Below are positions 55,493 to 64,000 of a stretch of 64,000 bases of DNA, in pieces. Both the position numbers and the translations under genes were made by a program. Position 1 is the first letter of the stretch. Each line of letters opens with the position of its first letter. Origin of the DNA: Psychroserpens burtonensis DSM 12212 (GTDB taxonomy: Bacteria; Bacteroidota; Bacteroidia; Flavobacteriales; Flavobacteriaceae); contig NZ_AUDE01000011.1 of NCBI RefSeq assembly GCF_000425305.1, positions 109,931-173,930 of the forward strand. The letters run 5' to 3'. The notes beneath the pieces are model-generated. The model was not told the DNA's origin, did no database searches, and saw only the letters and a program-made list of their open reading frames with translations.

Positions 55493-58400
55493 ATGCTGAA
55501 GAAACAAGGGTTGTATTTACCAGAATTTGAACACGATAATTGTGGTGCTGGATTTATATGTAGTTTAACGGGTAAACGCTCCAATGATATCATTCATAAA
55601 GCGCTCGAAATATTAGTAAAATTAGAGCATCGTGGGGCTGTAAGTTCAGATGGTGTAACTGGTGATGGTGCAGGTATTTTAATTGATATTCCGCACAAGT
55701 TCTTTAAGATATTTTGTGAGTTCGATTTGCCTGAAGCTGGAAAATATGCAGTTAGTAATGTGTTTCTTCCTAAAAAGGAGAATCAACGTCAATATTGTAT
55801 TGATATTTTTGAAGCTGAAATTAAAAAACAAAATCTTAAATTAATTGGCTGGAGAGATGTACCTGTTAATAGTGAGATTTTAGGAGATATTGCTAAAGTG
55901 ACAGAGCCTTTTGTGAAACAAATTTTTATTGGAAAGACTGACGATAAACAAACAGACAGAGATTTTAACTTAAAATTATTTGCAGCCCGTAAAATTGCAG
56001 AACATGCTATATATGATTCCAAGTTATCTGAAGCACATTTCTTTTATCTACCCAGTTTATCCACTAAAATTATAATCTTTAAAGGTTTACTAAAGCCAGA
56101 GCATATTAATGAGTATTATCTTGATTTGTTTAATTCGGCTTTAGATACAAGATTAGCTTTAGTGCACCAACGTTTTTCTACGAATACTTTTCCAACTTGG
56201 GATTTAGCACAACCGTTTAGATATATATGTCATAACGGAGAGATTAATACGCTAAGAGGAAATGTGTCACGTATGTTTTCACGTGAAGAAATCATGGAAA
56301 GCCCGTTGTTTGGAGATGATATTAAAAAGATAATCCCAACGATTTTAAAAGGAAAATCAGATTCTGCGACCTTAGATATGGTGGTTGAATTATTATTAAT
56401 GACAGGTCGTTCGCTACCTGAAGCAATGATGATGCTCGTCCCAGAGGCTTGGGAAAAAAACCCAAACATGTCTGATGCTAAAAAAGCATTTTATGAATAC
56501 AATTCTTGCCTAATGGAGCCTTGGGATGGACCAGCTTCTATTCCGTTTACAGATGGTGATTTTATTGGTGCAGTTTTGGATAGAAACGGATTGCGCCCTT
56601 CGCGTTACACAGTGACAAAATTAGGGAATGTTATTATGTCTTCGGAAACAGGAGTTGTCGACATCAAACCAGAAAACGTTGAATATCACGGTCGTTTAGA
56701 GCCAGGGAAAATGTTTTTAGTGGATATGAATGAGGGTAGAATTGTAAATGATGAAGAAATAAAAGAAGAGATTGCATCAAGACATCCTTATAGAAAGTGG
56801 TTAGATGAAAACCTGGTGCATTTACGTGATCTTAAAGCCAAAAAAGGACCAATTAAATATAACGAAATTGAATTAAAAAAGCGTGAAATAGTTTTTGGAT
56901 ATACGCAAGAAGATTTAAATACTATTATTCGTCCGATGGCTCAATTGGGTAAAGAGCCTATTGGTTCTATGGGAAGCGATACACCAATTGCTATTTTATC
57001 TGAGCGTCCACAACTCATTTACAATTATTTCAAACAATTGTTTGCTCAAGTTACTAATCCGCCTTTGGATGGTATTCGTGAGGAATTAATTACAGATATC
57101 AGTTTAACTTTAGGCAGCGATGTTAATCTATTTGATGTTAACGCAGACCATTGTAAAAAGTTAAAAATCCAGAACCCTGTCATTTCAAAACATGATTTGG
57201 ATAAGATTAGAGATTATGATACCAATCCTGATTTTAAAATCGCATCTATTTCTATGTTATATGAAGTAAATCGAGGTTTAAATGAATTGGAAGTCGCTCT
57301 TGAAAATTTAGTTACCAAAGCTTCAAAAGCTATTGATGATGGTGCAAATATTATAATCCTTTCAGATAGATATGTTGATGAAAACCATGCTCCAATTCCA
57401 GCATTACTCGCTTGCTCATATGTAAATCATGCTTTACACAACCTAGAAAAACGTTCGAGAGTTAGTTTAATTATAGAATCTGCAGAGCCTCGTGAAGTGC
57501 ATCATTTTGCTTTATTATTTGGTTTTGGAGCGAGTGCCGTAAACCCGTATATCGTAAATGAAATTGTTCAGGAACAGATAAATAATTCAGATGTCACAGA
57601 TTTAGAATACCTCGATGCCATTAAAAATTACAATAAAGCAGTAGGTAAAGGCATCTTGAAAGTGATGAATAAAATTGGGATTTCAACGTTAAACTCTTAT
57701 CGTGGTTCACAGCTTTTTGAGTGCATTGGAATCAATACAAAGACAGTTGAAAAATACTTTCCAAATACACCAACCCGTATTCAGGGTATTGGTCTTAGAG
57801 AAATTGAGCAAGAAATTGTAAAGCGTCATAAAAGAGCATTTCAGCCCAATGATACAGATGCAGACATAGAAATAGGGGGTGAATACAGGTGGAGACGTGG
57901 TCAAGAAAAACACATGTTTAATCCGTTAACGGTTGCCAAACTTCAAGAATCTGTAAGAACCAACAAGGCCTCTACTTTTAAGGAGTATTCTGATTTGGTA
58001 AATAATCAATCTGAGCACTTAATGACGATTAGAGGTTTATTTGAATTCGATCAATTCGATCCTATTCCTTTAGATGATGTAGAGCCTTGGACAGAGATCG
58101 TAAAACGCTTTAAAACTGGAGCTATGTCTTATGGTTCAATTAGTAAAGAAGCGCACGAAAATTTGGCAATTGCCATGAATAGAATTGGAGGTAAATCTAA
58201 TTCTGGCGAAGGCGGAGAAGATCAAGAACGTTTTTATAAGAGTTCGCAAGGTGATTGGAAAAACTCGGCAATTAAGCAAGTGGCTTCGGGTCGTTTTGGA
58301 GTTACATCCAATTACTTAACAAGTGCGAGCGAAATTCAGATAAAAATTGCTCAAGGTGCGAAGCCTGGTGAAGGCGGACAATTACCTGGGCCAAAAGTGA

Positions 58401-59992
58401 ATAAAGAAATTGCAAAAACACGAAATTCGACACCTTATGTTGGGTTAATTTCACCACCACCACACCATGATATTTATTCAATTGAAGATTTGTCGCAATT
58501 AATTTACGATGTAAAATCGGCAAATAGATCAGCACGAATCAATGTGAAATTAGTTTCAGAAATTGGCGTAGGAACGGTCGCTGCAGGAGTTGCCAAAGCA
58601 AAAGCAGATGTTATTTTAATTGCTGGTTTCGACGGTGGAACTGGAGCAACACCTTTAACTTCTCAAAAACATTGTGGTTTACCTTGGGAGTTAGGGATTG
58701 CTGAAGCGCAACAAACATTGGTGATGAACGATTTGAGAAATCGAATCGTTTTAGAATGTGACGGACAGTTAAAAACGGGTCGAGATGTTGCGATTGCATG
58801 CTTGTTAGGTGCTGAAGAGTTTGGTTTTGCAACAGCGCCTCTAGTCGCTTCAGGTTGCATTATGATGCGTGTGTGTCATTTAAATACGTGTCCAGTTGGT
58901 ATTGCCACCCAGAATCCTGAGTTGCGTAAGAAGTTTAAAGGCAAGCCAGAGCACGTCGTTAACTACATGTATTTTGTAGCTCAAGAAGTACGTGAGATTA
59001 TGGCTAAACTTGGGTTTAGAACAATCAATGATATGGTAGGGCAATCTCAAAAATTAAATAGAAATAAAGCGATTGATCATTATAAGTCGTCTGGTATCGA
59101 CTTAACGCCAATTTTACATAAAGTAAAAGTTGCTGACGATGTTAAATTATATAATACCTATTGTCAAGACCACAACTTGAGTGTGCATTTAGATTTCAAA
59201 ATTATTAAACAAGCGCATCAAGCATTATTTAGAAGACAAAAAACACATTTGGAAATGCCTATCACCAATATAGATAGAGCAGTTGGTGCCATTATAAGTA
59301 ACGAAATCTCTAAAATTTATGGAGCTGATGGTTTGCCCGATGACACTATTAATATTGATTTTAATGGTTCTGCAGGACAAAGTTTTGGAGCATTTGCAAC
59401 CAAAGGATTAACATTTACAGTGCATGGAAACACTAATGATTACCTCGGAAAAGGGTTGTCTGGAGCAAAATTAATCATCAAAGTACCAGAAAAATGCACC
59501 ATTATTCCAGAAGATAATATCATCACAGGAAACGTCACCCTATATGGAGCAACGTCAGGAGAGGTTTACATAAACGGAAAAGCCGGAGAACGATTTTGTG
59601 TTAGAAATTCTGGAGCAAAAGCAGTAGTTGAGGGTATTGGAGATCATGGTTGCGAATACATGACTGGCGGAATTGCAGTTATTCTTGGTGCCGTAGGACG
59701 AAATTTTGGAGCAGGAATGAGTGGCGGAATTGCCTATGTGCTAGATGAAAAAGACCAGTTCAAACAAAATTGTAATTCAGACGATCTAAATATCGATCCA
59801 ATTATATTCAAAGACGATATAGAGCAACTAAGACAATTAATCAGTAACCATGTTGTGGCAACATCGAGTCCGTTAGCAAATCGTATTTTAGAAGATTGGG
59901 AAAACTACCTTCCGAAGTTTAAAAAAGTGCTACCAGAGGAATACAGACAAGCCTTAGTGAGATTAAAACAAGAACAATTAGAATTAGCTTAG
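55493..59992 (+). CDS. gltB: glutamate synthase large subunit
   Basis: 1499 residues. The N-terminal propeptide precedes Cys17 in HDNCGAGF, the nucleophile of the class II amidotransferase. The central domain and FMN domain (GGEDQERF near 905) follow, then the 3Fe-4S cysteines in CIMMRVCHLNTCPVG near 1121-1135, and the C-terminal GXGXG beta-helix. It makes glutamate from glutamine and 2-oxoglutarate. gltD follows at 3 bp. Confidence 0.93.
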   Translation: MLKKQGLYLPEFEHDNCGAGFICSLTGKRSNDIIHKALEILVKLEHRGAVSSDGVTGDGAGILIDIPHKFFKIFCEFDLPEAGKYAVSNVFLPKKENQRQYCIDIFEAEIKKQNLKLIGWRDVPVNSEILGDIAKVTEPFVKQIFIGKTDDKQTDRDFNLKLFAARKIAEHAIYDSKLSEAHFFYLPSLSTKIIIFKGLLKPEHINEYYLDLFNSALDTRLALVHQRFSTNTFPTWDLAQPFRYICHNGEINTLRGNVSRMFSREEIMESPLFGDDIKKIIPTILKGKSDSATLDMVVELLLMTGRSLPEAMMMLVPEAWEKNPNMSDAKKAFYEYNSCLMEPWDGPASIPFTDGDFIGAVLDRNGLRPSRYTVTKLGNVIMSSETGVVDIKPENVEYHGRLEPGKMFLVDMNEGRIVNDEEIKEEIASRHPYRKWLDENLVHLRDLKAKKGPIKYNEIELKKREIVFGYTQEDLNTIIRPMAQLGKEPIGSMGSDTPIAILSERPQLIYNYFKQLFAQVTNPPLDGIREELITDISLTLGSDVNLFDVNADHCKKLKIQNPVISKHDLDKIRDYDTNPDFKIASISMLYEVNRGLNELEVALENLVTKASKAIDDGANIIILSDRYVDENHAPIPALLACSYVNHALHNLEKRSRVSLIIESAEPREVHHFALLFGFGASAVNPYIVNEIVQEQINNSDVTDLEYLDAIKNYNKAVGKGILKVMNKIGISTLNSYRGSQLFECIGINTKTVEKYFPNTPTRIQGIGLREIEQEIVKRHKRAFQPNDTDADIEIGGEYRWRRGQEKHMFNPLTVAKLQESVRTNKASTFKEYSDLVNNQSEHLMTIRGLFEFDQFDPIPLDDVEPWTEIVKRFKTGAMSYGSISKEAHENLAIAMNRIGGKSNSGEGGEDQERFYKSSQGDWKNSAIKQVASGRFGVTSNYLTSASEIQIKIAQGAKPGEGGQLPGPKVNKEIAKTRNSTPYVGLISPPPHHDIYSIEDLSQLIYDVKSANRSARINVKLVSEIGVGTVAAGVAKAKADVILIAGFDGGTGATPLTSQKHCGLPWELGIAEAQQTLVMNDLRNRIVLECDGQLKTGRDVAIACLLGAEEFGFATAPLVASGCIMMRVCHLNTCPVGIATQNPELRKKFKGKPEHVVNYMYFVAQEVREIMAKLGFRTINDMVGQSQKLNRNKAIDHYKSSGIDLTPILHKVKVADDVKLYNTYCQDHNLSVHLDFKIIKQAHQALFRRQKTHLEMPITNIDRAVGAIISNEISKIYGADGLPDDTINIDFNGSAGQSFGAFATKGLTFTVHGNTNDYLGKGLSGAKLIIKVPEKCTIIPEDNIITGNVTLYGATSGEVYINGKAGERFCVRNSGAKAVVEGIGDHGCEYMTGGIAVILGAVGRNFGAGMSGGIAYVLDEKDQFKQNCNSDDLNIDPIIFKDDIEQLRQLISNHVVATSSPLANRILEDWENYLPKFKKVLPEEYRQALVRLKQEQLELA

Positions 59993-59995
59993 ATT

Positions 59996-61462
59996 ATGGG
60001 AAAGACAACAGGGTTTTTAGAGTATAAGCGTCAAGACGAAAGTTATATAGTTCCTGAAAAACGTATCGATAATTACAAGGAATTTACGATTCCGTTGGAA
60101 GAAGAAAAATTAAAAGATCAAGGTGCACGTTGCATGGATTGTGGAATTCCGTTTTGCCATAGTGGTTGTCCGCTTGGGAATTTTATTCCAGATTTTAATG
60201 ATAAAGTCTATAAAGGTAAATGGAAGGAAGCTGCTGAAATTTTACATAAAACTAATAATTTCCCAGAATTTACTGGTCGTTTATGCCCAGCACCTTGCGA
60301 AGAAGCTTGCGTATTGGGAATTAATGAAGATCCTGTAACGATTGAAAATATTGAAAAAAATATTGTTGAAACCGCTTTTAATGAAGGATGGATCGTTGCG
60401 AATCCACCAAAAGTAAGAACTAAAAAAACGGTTGCAGTCATTGGGTCTGGACCTGCTGGATTAGCTGCTGCACAACAATTAAATCGTGCAGGACATACCG
60501 TTGCTGTTTTTGAACGCGATAAAAAAGTTGGTGGTTTATTACGTTACGGAATTCCAGATTTTAAAATGGAAAAAACTGTTATCGATAGACGGATAACAGT
60601 TTTAGAAGAAGAAGGTATTGTTTTTAAGACCAATGCTCATGTTGGAGAGAATATAGATGCTAATCATTTAAAAGATGAGTTTGATGCTATTGTTTTGTGT
60701 GGAGGAGCTACCGTTAGACGAAGCATTCCAATTCCTGGAGCAAATTTAAAGGGTGTAACTCAAGCGATGGATTTCTTAAAACTAAATAATCAATATGTTG
60801 ATGGTTTAGTTGATTTTGGAGCAGTGATTTCCGCAGAAAACAAAAACGTTATTGTTATTGGAGGAGGAGATACAGGTAGTGATTGTATTGGGACTTCCAA
60901 TCGTCACGGTGCAAAATCAGTGACTAATTTTGAGATCTTAAGTAAGCCGTCTGAAGGTCGTCCAGCTCACCAACCTTGGCCATATTGGCCTATGAAACTG
61001 AAAATAACATCGTCTCATAAAGAAGGGGTAGAGCGTTTCTTCAGTGTATCAACTAAAGAATTTATTGGAGATAAAAAAGGAAACTTGAGAGGGTTAAAGA
61101 CTGTTGAAGTGGAATGGGTTTTTAAACAAGGCGAACGACCTCAATTAATAGAAGTTGAAGGGACAGAAAAAGAATGGGAATGTGATTTAGCTTTATTAGC
61201 TCTGGGATTTACAGGAGCAGAAAAAACACTTGCTGATCAATTTGGTTTAGAGATGGATTTTAGAACCAATATTGAAGCATCAACAAAAGATTACACAACT
61301 AATGTTTCTGGAATATTTGCTGCTGGAGATATGCGTCGTGGACAGTCGTTGATTGTTTGGGCAATTTCCGAGGGTCGTCAGGCTGCATATCACGTAGATA
61401 GGTATTTAATGGGAGAATCCCATTTGCCTTTAAAAGATGACAGTGATTTACCTAGAGCTTAA
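59996..61462 (+). CDS. gltD: glutamate synthase small subunit
   Basis: 488 residues. The N-terminal domain has the two Cys motifs CMDCGIPFCHSGCP and CPAPCEEAC; an FAD Rossmann motif (VIGSGPAGLAAA near 147) and an NADPH one (VIGGGDTGSDC near 287) follow. It passes electrons from NADPH to GltB. Terminal gene of the operon. Confidence 0.92.
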   Translation: MGKTTGFLEYKRQDESYIVPEKRIDNYKEFTIPLEEEKLKDQGARCMDCGIPFCHSGCPLGNFIPDFNDKVYKGKWKEAAEILHKTNNFPEFTGRLCPAPCEEACVLGINEDPVTIENIEKNIVETAFNEGWIVANPPKVRTKKTVAVIGSGPAGLAAAQQLNRAGHTVAVFERDKKVGGLLRYGIPDFKMEKTVIDRRITVLEEEGIVFKTNAHVGENIDANHLKDEFDAIVLCGGATVRRSIPIPGANLKGVTQAMDFLKLNNQYVDGLVDFGAVISAENKNVIVIGGGDTGSDCIGTSNRHGAKSVTNFEILSKPSEGRPAHQPWPYWPMKLKITSSHKEGVERFFSVSTKEFIGDKKGNLRGLKTVEVEWVFKQGERPQLIEVEGTEKEWECDLALLALGFTGAEKTLADQFGLEMDFRTNIEASTKDYTTNVSGIFAAGDMRRGQSLIVWAISEGRQAAYHVDRYLMGESHLPLKDDSDLPRA

Positions 61463-61596
61463 TGCGTGCGAAATCGAAGATTCAAGATTAGATAATTGTA
61501 AAATAAGAATCGATGGGTAATGCAGAAATCTTTTAAACGAGAAATATTAGCATTAGATTATTAAACCCAAAAAAGAAATTGGTAGTATGAGTGCGG

Positions 61597-61740
61597 TTAA
61601 AAAGCGTGTATTATTAAGACCTTTCGATAAGCTTCAACATTTTGTTTCGTTGAAGACAAAGAGCTTGAAGTGTCATTGGGCAGTAATCCTTTTGCGATTG
61701 ATAAACCTAAATTGCCCACTCCTATTGCGGCTATTTTCAT
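61597..61740 (-). pseudogene. proC: truncated 5' remnant of pyrroline-5-carboxylate reductase
   Basis: On the minus strand an ATG at 61740 begins MKIAAIGVGNLGLSIAKGLL, the NAD(P)-binding GxGN(M/L)G start of ProC. Similarity lasts to about codon 38 (TKQNVEAYRK), then the frame runs into unrelated residues and a TAA at 61597. A full ProC is about 265 residues, so over 85% of the gene is lost. It sits between gltD (convergent) and the GapN-like gene. The remaining 134 bp to gltD show no more of it. Confidence 0.65.
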
Positions 61741-61761
61741 TCAAAATATGTTTCCTTAAAT

Positions 61762-61790
61762 AACGAGATCCAATTTGATTAGATCTCGTT
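61762..61790. terminator. terminator hairpin after the GapN-like gene
   Basis: AACGAGATC and GATCTCGTT pair perfectly over 9 bp around an 11-base loop, 13 bp past the dehydrogenase stop and before the proC remnant. T-rich flanks on the plus side suggest it works in either direction. Confidence 0.6.
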
Positions 61791-61802
61791 TTAAAATTAG
61801 TC

Positions 61803-63380
61803 TTAGATGATGTAATCTGTACTCATAAAATTTGACGCTCTAGAGTTTAATAAATCCTTTAAAATGGCATTATTATAAGCATTGTCTTTTGAAGCAACAA
61901 AGGTTCTAATTGAAAATGCACGTAATGCATCGTGTACACTCAAAGTCGCAACAGCAGAATCTTTTCGGCCTGTAAACGGATAGACATCTGGTCCACGTTG
62001 GCAAGAGCTGTTTAAGTTTACTCGGCAAACTAAATTTACTAGAGTATCGATTAAAGGAGCTAATGTTTTTACATCTTTACCAAACAAACTTACTTGTTGT
62101 CCGTAATTTGATTCCGCCATATCGTCTAATGGCTCCTCTATATCTGAAAATGGGATCACAGGAATTACAGGTCCAAATTGTTCTTCCTCATACACTCGCA
62201 TATCTTTTGTTACAGGATACAAAACGGCTGGGAAAATATAATTATCAGTCGTTTCTCCTCCTTTTTTATTGATTATTTTTGCGCCTTTTCTAGTAGCATC
62301 ATCAATTAACTCTTGGATATATGCTGGTTTATCTGGTTCTGGTAAAGGTGTTAGTTTTGCGCCGTCATCCCAAGGGTTTCCAAATTTTAAAGCATCTACC
62401 TGTTCTGAAAAACGGATATTAAACTCATTAACAATATCTTTGTGCACGTATAGTACTTTTAAAGCAGTACAGCGCTGGCCATTAAAAGACGTTGCCCCGG
62501 CAATACATTCACTTATGGCTAAATCTAAATCGGCATCTTTTAATACAATTGCTGGATTTTTCGCTTCTAGGCCTAAAACCATGCGAAGACGGTTACTTTT
62601 TGGATGTTCGTTTTGTAAGGCATTAGCAGATTTACTGTGACCAATTAAAGCTAGGACGTCAACTCTACCATCTTTCATAATTGGAGTAGCCACTGTTCTC
62701 CCTCTGCCATAGATGATATTCACAACACCTTTTGGAAAACTGTTTTGAAAGGCTTCTAATAAAGGGGATAATAATAAAACACCCAGCTTTGCAGGTTTAA
62801 AGACGGAAGTATTTCCCATAATTAGTGCTGGAATTAAAAGCGCAAAAGTTTCGTTTAGTGGATAATTATAAGGTCCTAAACATAACACGACACCAAGTGG
62901 TCCTCTTCTAATATGAGCGTTAACGCCCGCATTTTTTTCAAATTTAGCACTATCACGATCCATTTGTTTGTAGTCTTCAATAGTATCGTAAATATAGTCT
63001 ACTGTTCTATCGAACTCTTTTTCTGAATCTGGTAAATTTTTCCCAATTTCCCACATTAACAATTTAACAACTTCTTCGCGTTTGGTTTTCATTTGCTTTA
63101 CAAACTTTTCCATACATGCAATACGATCTATAACCTTCATCGTTGGCCACAAACCTTTACCTTTATCATAAGCTAAAACTGCTGCGTCAAGCGCTTCTAT
63201 AGCTTCTTTTTCTCCTAAATTTGGAATACTGCCTAGTAATGTGGGTTGGTACTCTTCAGTAGAAGAGATTGAAGAATATACTTTGGATCTGGCACCAGTC
63301 CAAGGGATTAATTCCCCTCCTACTAAATACGTGTTTTGAGTGACTATTTCATTAATTTGGTATTGCTTTGGAATCTTCAT
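61803..63380 (-). CDS. NADP-dependent glyceraldehyde-3-phosphate dehydrogenase-like ALDH
   Basis: 525 residues of the aldehyde dehydrogenase superfamily. The catalytic Cys is in [11 protein letters not shown] near 300 and the general base Glu in LGLEAKNPA near 270. The NADP site is in PFNYPLNE near 168. The C-terminal [19 protein letters not shown] fits the non-phosphorylating GapN group, which makes 3-phosphoglycerate and NADPH. Semialdehyde oxidation is an alternative. It lies between a proC remnant and ilvA debris. Confidence 0.8.
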   Translation of the reverse strand: MKIPKQYQINEIVTQNTYLVGGELIPWTGARSKVYSSISSTEEYQPTLLGSIPNLGEKEAIEALDAAVLAYDKGKGLWPTMKVIDRIACMEKFVKQMKTKREEVVKLLMWEIGKNLPDSEKEFDRTVDYIYDTIEDYKQMDRDSAKFEKNAGVNAHIRRGPLGVVLCLGPYNYPLNETFALLIPALIMGNTSVFKPAKLGVLLLSPLLEAFQNSFPKGVVNIIYGRGRTVATPIMKDGRVDVLALIGHSKSANALQNEHPKSNRLRMVLGLEAKNPAIVLKDADLDLAISECIAGATSFNGQRCTALKVLYVHKDIVNEFNIRFSEQVDALKFGNPWDDGAKLTPLPEPDKPAYIQELIDDATRKGAKIINKKGGETTDNYIFPAVLYPVTKDMRVYEEEQFGPVIPVIPFSDIEEPLDDMAESNYGQQVSLFGKDVKTLAPLIDTLVNLVCRVNLNSSCQRGPDVYPFTGRKDSAVATLSVHDALRAFSIRTFVASKDNAYNNAILKDLLNSRASNFMSTDYII

Positions 63381-63387
63381 AATCTTT

Positions 63388-63417
63388 TTAGACTAAGGTC
63401 TGAAATAAATCTGGTTT
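63388..63417 (-). pseudogene. leftover second 3' tail of ilvA
   Basis: The minus strand reads [13 protein letters not shown] here, almost the same as the real ilvA end KPDLFQFLV-stop that finishes at 63440. The two copies differ at several synonymous positions, so this is a scar of an older or foreign ilvA copy and not a recent duplication. Confidence 0.6.
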
Positions 63418-63439
63418 TTGGAATTTTCACAGTGTTTTT

Positions 63440-63680
63440 TTAAACTAGAAACTGAAACAAATCAGGCTTATTATTTAAATAATCTCCATAGAAATTATGA
63501 AGTTTCATTTTGGTGATTAAAGGTTCTAAATCATTAGGTGATTTTAACTCTAAACCGACGACTGCAACATCGTTTTCACGGTTTGCTTTTTTTGTGTATT
63601 CAAAATGTGTAATATCATCTGTTGGACCTAAGATTTCTGCAACAAATTCTCTTAAAGCACCTGCGCGTTGGGGAAACTTA
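63440..63680 (-). pseudogene. ilvA: threonine dehydratase C-terminal fragment, cut by an insertion sequence
   Basis: Eighty codons in one open minus-strand frame, ending TAA at 63440. They encode the C-terminal ACT-like regulatory segment of threonine dehydratase (FPQRAGALREFVAEILGP, then DDITHFEY and ends LFQFLV). The frame is lost at 63681 where an IS element begins. The rest of the gene, with the PLP lysine, would lie beyond the element and outside the window. The gene would make 2-oxobutanoate for isoleucine. Confidence 0.72.
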
Positions 63681-64000
63681 TGACCCGTCCTGAAATAAGG
63701 CTACATAATTTTAAACATTATGTATAGAAATGACAAAGTAATTAGACGTTACAGCGAACCTTTTAAATTAAAAATCTTAGCCGAACTTACAATCGGAAAA
63801 CACACAAAGAGCGAGCTTTGTAAACTCTACTCTATTGCACCCACAACAGTTAATGTGTGGATTAAAAAGTACAATCGTAAAGACTTAATGAACACCAGAG
63901 TAAAAGTGGAAACTAAAGACGAAATATCTAGAATTAAGGCACTTCAAAAAGAGATTGAACAGCTTAAAAAACTACTCCTTAAAAAGGATCTCGATGCTAT
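63681..64000 (+). mobile_element. left end of an IS3-family insertion sequence
   Basis: Starts TGACCCGTCCTGAAATAAGG (63681), which fits an IS3-type inverted repeat with a TG end. The first ORF (63720) encodes a helix-turn-helix OrfA-type protein. It interrupts ilvA. The right end lies beyond the window, so the target duplication cannot be checked. Confidence 0.75.
63720..64000 (+). CDS. IS3-family transposase OrfA, partial
   Basis: At least 93 residues, cut by the window end. A helix-turn-helix region (KSELCKLYSIAPTTVNVWIKKYN, about 30-52) is followed by a leucine-rich coiled coil (IKALQKEIEQLKKLLLKKD), the usual OrfA layout. OrfB with the DDE triad should follow with a -1 frameshift. Confidence 0.75.
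   Translation, partial: MYRNDKVIRRYSEPFKLKILAELTIGKHTKSELCKLYSIAPTTVNVWIKKYNRKDLMNTRVKVETKDEISRIKALQKEIEQLKKLLLKKDLDA

Noticed and set aside
62269..62640. 123-codon plus-strand ORF inside the ALDH gene
   Set aside because: It is antisense to well-conserved aldehyde dehydrogenase motifs and looks like a shadow.

Overview
The window looks like chromosomal DNA of a marine, aerobic member of the Flavobacteriaceae (Bacteroidota). The support is AT-rich sequence, a SusC/SusD pair, several TTG starts in stop/start overlaps, -7 boxes of the TAnnTTTG type, TamB next to a lipoprotein-anchored TamA-like protein, and Bacteroidota-type leu, glt and amt/glnK genes. The genus cannot be fixed by eye. I see no tRNA, rRNA or CRISPR array.

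Layout. 0.2-9.2 kb: a small exported protein; a three-gene glycosyltransferase operon; a membrane polyferredoxin beside an FAD oxidoreductase; a GH113-like lipoprotein and a calcineurin-type phosphatase. 9.2-24.0 kb: a minus-strand arsenosugar cluster with a peroxidase-like protein, radical SAM ArsS, two DUF2064 proteins, SusC/SusD, a sodium:solute symporter, an atypical metallophosphoesterase, an exported rhodanese, purine nucleoside phosphorylase, ArsM, a sterol-desaturase-like protein, a DUF547 lipoprotein and a TIGR04283 glycosyltransferase. 24.2-31.5 kb: XdhC, a membrane protein and a THEP1-like NTPase; a gene broken by a nonsense codon; a guaD-xdhA-xdhB purine operon. 31.6-40.1 kb: TamL- and TamB-like envelope proteins and an MtfA-like peptidase. 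40.2-43.5 kb: a second, Tat-exported molybdenum hydroxylase with a MobA-like nucleotidyltransferase. 43.5-52.3 kb: a helical-repeat protein, leuA-leuC-leuD-leuB and PEP carboxylase. 52.5-61.5 kb: nitrogen assimilation (porin-glnK-amt, gltB-gltD). 61.6-64.0 kb: a damaged zone with a proC remnant, a GapN-like dehydrogenase, a leftover ilvA 3' tail, and an ilvA 3' end cut by an IS3-family element running off the window.

How the genes fit. ArsM plus ArsS would make a dimethylarsinoyl-adenosine. Purine nucleoside phosphorylase could release adenine to leave an arsenic-bearing sugar phosphate, a DUF2064 protein could activate it, and a GT2 enzyme could attach an aglycone. SusC/SusD and the symporter may import or export a substrate or product. 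This cluster is the strongest candidate for an under-described system. The other regions are ordinary metabolism, but the right end records at least three events of gene loss or recombination in amino-acid biosynthesis.
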